Positions 61,320 to 62,566 of a stretch of 62,566 nt of DNA are shown here, in pieces. The notes beneath the pieces were generated by a model. It saw only the letters and a program-made list of their open reading frames with translations, did no database searches and was not told the origin of the DNA. Origin of the DNA: Pseudomonadota bacterium (lineage in GTDB: Bacteria > Pseudomonadota > Gammaproteobacteria > Burkholderiales > Burkholderiaceae_B); contig JAEWEV010000026.1 in assembly GCA_023389155.1 (NCBI GenBank), positions 1 to 62,566 of the forward strand, read 5' to 3'. A program made the translations under genes and the position numbers. Each line of letters begins with the position of its first letter. The stretch's first letter is position 1.

Positions 61320-62566
61320 TCAGTCTTCTTCGACGAATGTTTCCTCGCGTTTCTTGCGGATAGACGGCAATGCCACCAGTATGATCAGTATCCCAGCCAG
61401 GATCAGCAGCGTCATGGACAACGGACGCGTAACGAAGGTGGTGAAATCACCCCGTGACAGCAGCAGGGCACGGCGGAAGTTTTCTTCCATCATTGGGCCC
61501 AGTACCAGACCCAGCAGCAAAGGCGCGCCTTCACATTTCAGTTTGGACCACAGGTAACCGATAATACCGAAAATGGCCATGATGTAAATATCGAACACGT
61601 TATAGTTCAATGAATACACACCCACGGTGCAGAACAGCACAATGGCAGGGAACAGGACACGGTACGGTACCTTGAGCAGTTTGACCCACAGACCAATCAG
61701 CGGCAGATTCAGGATCACCAGCATCACGTTACCAATCCACATGGAGGCAATCAGACCCCAAAACAGCTCAGGGTGACTGGTCATGACCTGAGGACCTGGC
61801 TGGATGTTGTGAATGGTCATGGCGCCAACCATCAGAGCCATTACCGCATTACCCGGAATACCCAGTGTCAGCAGCGGAATGAACGATGTCTGGGCTGCCG
61901 CATTATTGGCAGATTCAGGACCGGCCAGACCGGCAGGGTGACCTTTACCAAAGCGCTCCGGATTCTTGGAGATCTTTTTCTCCAGCGTATAGGAGGCAAA
62001 GGAGGACAGTACGGCACCACCACCGGGCAGAATACCCAGCGCTGAACCCAGGAGCGTGCCCCGGATACATGCCGGTGCCGCCTCTTTGAACTCTTGCTTG
62101 TTGGGGTAAAGACTACCTATCTTGTCGGTAATGTCAACGCGGTTTTCTTTCTGTGCCAGGTTATTCATGATTTCGGCCAGACCGAAAACACCCATGGCGA
62201 CCACGGCAAAGTCAATGCCGTCCTGCAGCTCAGGGATACCGAAATCGAAACGGGCAACGCCAGAGTTCACGTCAGTACCGACCATACCCAACAGCAGACC
62301 CAGCAGGATCATGCAGATGGCTTTTGGCAGGGAACCGGAGGCCAGGACGACCGCACCTACCAGGCCCAGTACCATCAGCGAGAAGTACTCGGCAGGACCG
62401 AACTTGAAGGCGACCTCAGCCAGAGGTGGCGCAAAAGCCGCCAGCAGAACGGTGGCAAAGCAGCCGGCGAAGAACGAGCCCAGTGCGGCGATGGCAAGCG
62501 CCGCCCCCGCTCGGCCGTTCTTGGCCATCTGGTGCCCGTCCAGCACCGTGACCACCGCCGAGGTTT
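61320..62566 (-). CDS. tctA: tripartite tricarboxylate transporter permease TctA (5' truncated by window)
   Basis: The large membrane subunit of a TTT-family solute transporter. 415 residues are visible; the family is about 500, and the frame stays open through the window edge, so the N-terminal part lies outside. The region starting TSAVVTVLDGHQMAKNGRAGAALAIAALGSFFAGC is internal to TctA proteins. PGGGAVLSSFASYTLEKKISKNPERFG and GVAGPESANNAAAQTSFIPLLTLGIPG-type residues follow. It ends with a charged tail (KKREETFVEED). Substrate depends on the missing TctC. Confidence 0.93.
   Translation of the reverse strand, partial: TSAVVTVLDGHQMAKNGRAGAALAIAALGSFFAGCFATVLLAAFAPPLAEVAFKFGPAEYFSLMVLGLVGAVVLASGSLPKAICMILLGLLLGMVGTDVNSGVARFDFGIPELQDGIDFAVVAMGVFGLAEIMNNLAQKENRVDITDKIGSLYPNKQEFKEAAPACIRGTLLGSALGILPGGGAVLSSFASYTLEKKISKNPERFGKGHPAGLAGPESANNAAAQTSFIPLLTLGIPGNAVMALMVGAMTIHNIQPGPQVMTSHPELFWGLIASMWIGNVMLVILNLPLIGLWVKLLKVPYRVLFPAIVLFCTVGVYSLNYNVFDIYIMAIFGIIGYLWSKLKCEGAPLLLGLVLGPMMEENFRRALLLSRGDFTTFVTRPLSMTLLILAGILIILVALPSIRKKREETFVEED

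Noticed and set aside
1..62566. CRISPR arrays, prophage, insertion sequences, rRNA, tRNA, integrons
   Set aside because: No regularly spaced repeats, transposase or integrase frames, or structural RNA signatures were seen on reading both strands.

Overview
The window reads as core chromosome of a betaproteobacterium, most likely Alcaligenaceae (Bordetella/Achromobacter/Advenella relatives; Advenella is a guess from memory of gene order and protein style). Supporting signs are the kynBUA order, a long-form PepN next to fbp, glcDEF, a Tct-type tricarboxylate permease, a yebC-purD-nadD-rsfS-rlmH-maf cluster, and sigma70-style promoters with GC-rich hairpin plus T-run terminators. No tRNA, rRNA, CRISPR array, prophage or insertion sequence was seen.

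Layout. 1-8.1 kb: an iron-controlled-looking DUF2325 gene, a NlpC/P60 peptidase, acetyl-CoA synthetase, ETF-ubiquinone oxidoreductase, a thioesterase and the two subunits of a 3-oxoacid CoA-transferase (acyl-CoA and ketone-body metabolism). 8.3-18.1 kb: DUF423 protein, Xaa-Pro aminopeptidase, a YeiH-type exporter with a divergent LysR regulator, ribosomal proteins L28 and L33 (L33 is only 55 aa), and a leftward run of an ArnT-like glycosyltransferase, a MATE pump and a Bcr/CflA pump. 18.1-24.8 kb: zinc-free-type L31, a small unknown protein, tryptophan catabolism kynB-kynU-kynA, radC, FKBP isomerase and ispH. 24.8-32 kb: maleylacetoacetate isomerase, the six-gene housekeeping operon, a HerA-like ATPase and a MarR regulator. 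32-41.7 kb: quinone oxidoreductase, LysR regulator with a divergent aldo/keto reductase, fbp, pepN, a DUF4136 lipoprotein and tldD. 41.7-49.9 kb: a phenylalanine leader peptide and terminator before a DAHP synthase, glycolate oxidase glcDEF, mnmA and purB. 50-62.6 kb: cytochrome c', cytochrome b561, three lipoproteins (two appear to be paralogues resembling the SecD periplasmic head), an FMN glutamate-synthase-like protein, a CDP-diacylglycerol pyrophosphatase with an LplT-like transporter, a barnase/barstar pair, SstT and a truncated TctA.

The most notable signal is the intergenic region 41.9-42.16 kb. It encodes an 18-residue peptide with six Phe codons, followed by a strong intrinsic terminator and then the AroG-type DAHP synthase. 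This is the architecture of a transcription attenuator sensing charged tRNA-Phe. Other points of interest are the Fur-box promoter at the left end, tandem 11-bp repeats overlapping the L31 promoter, a long structured leader before L28, and the secreted RNase/inhibitor pair.
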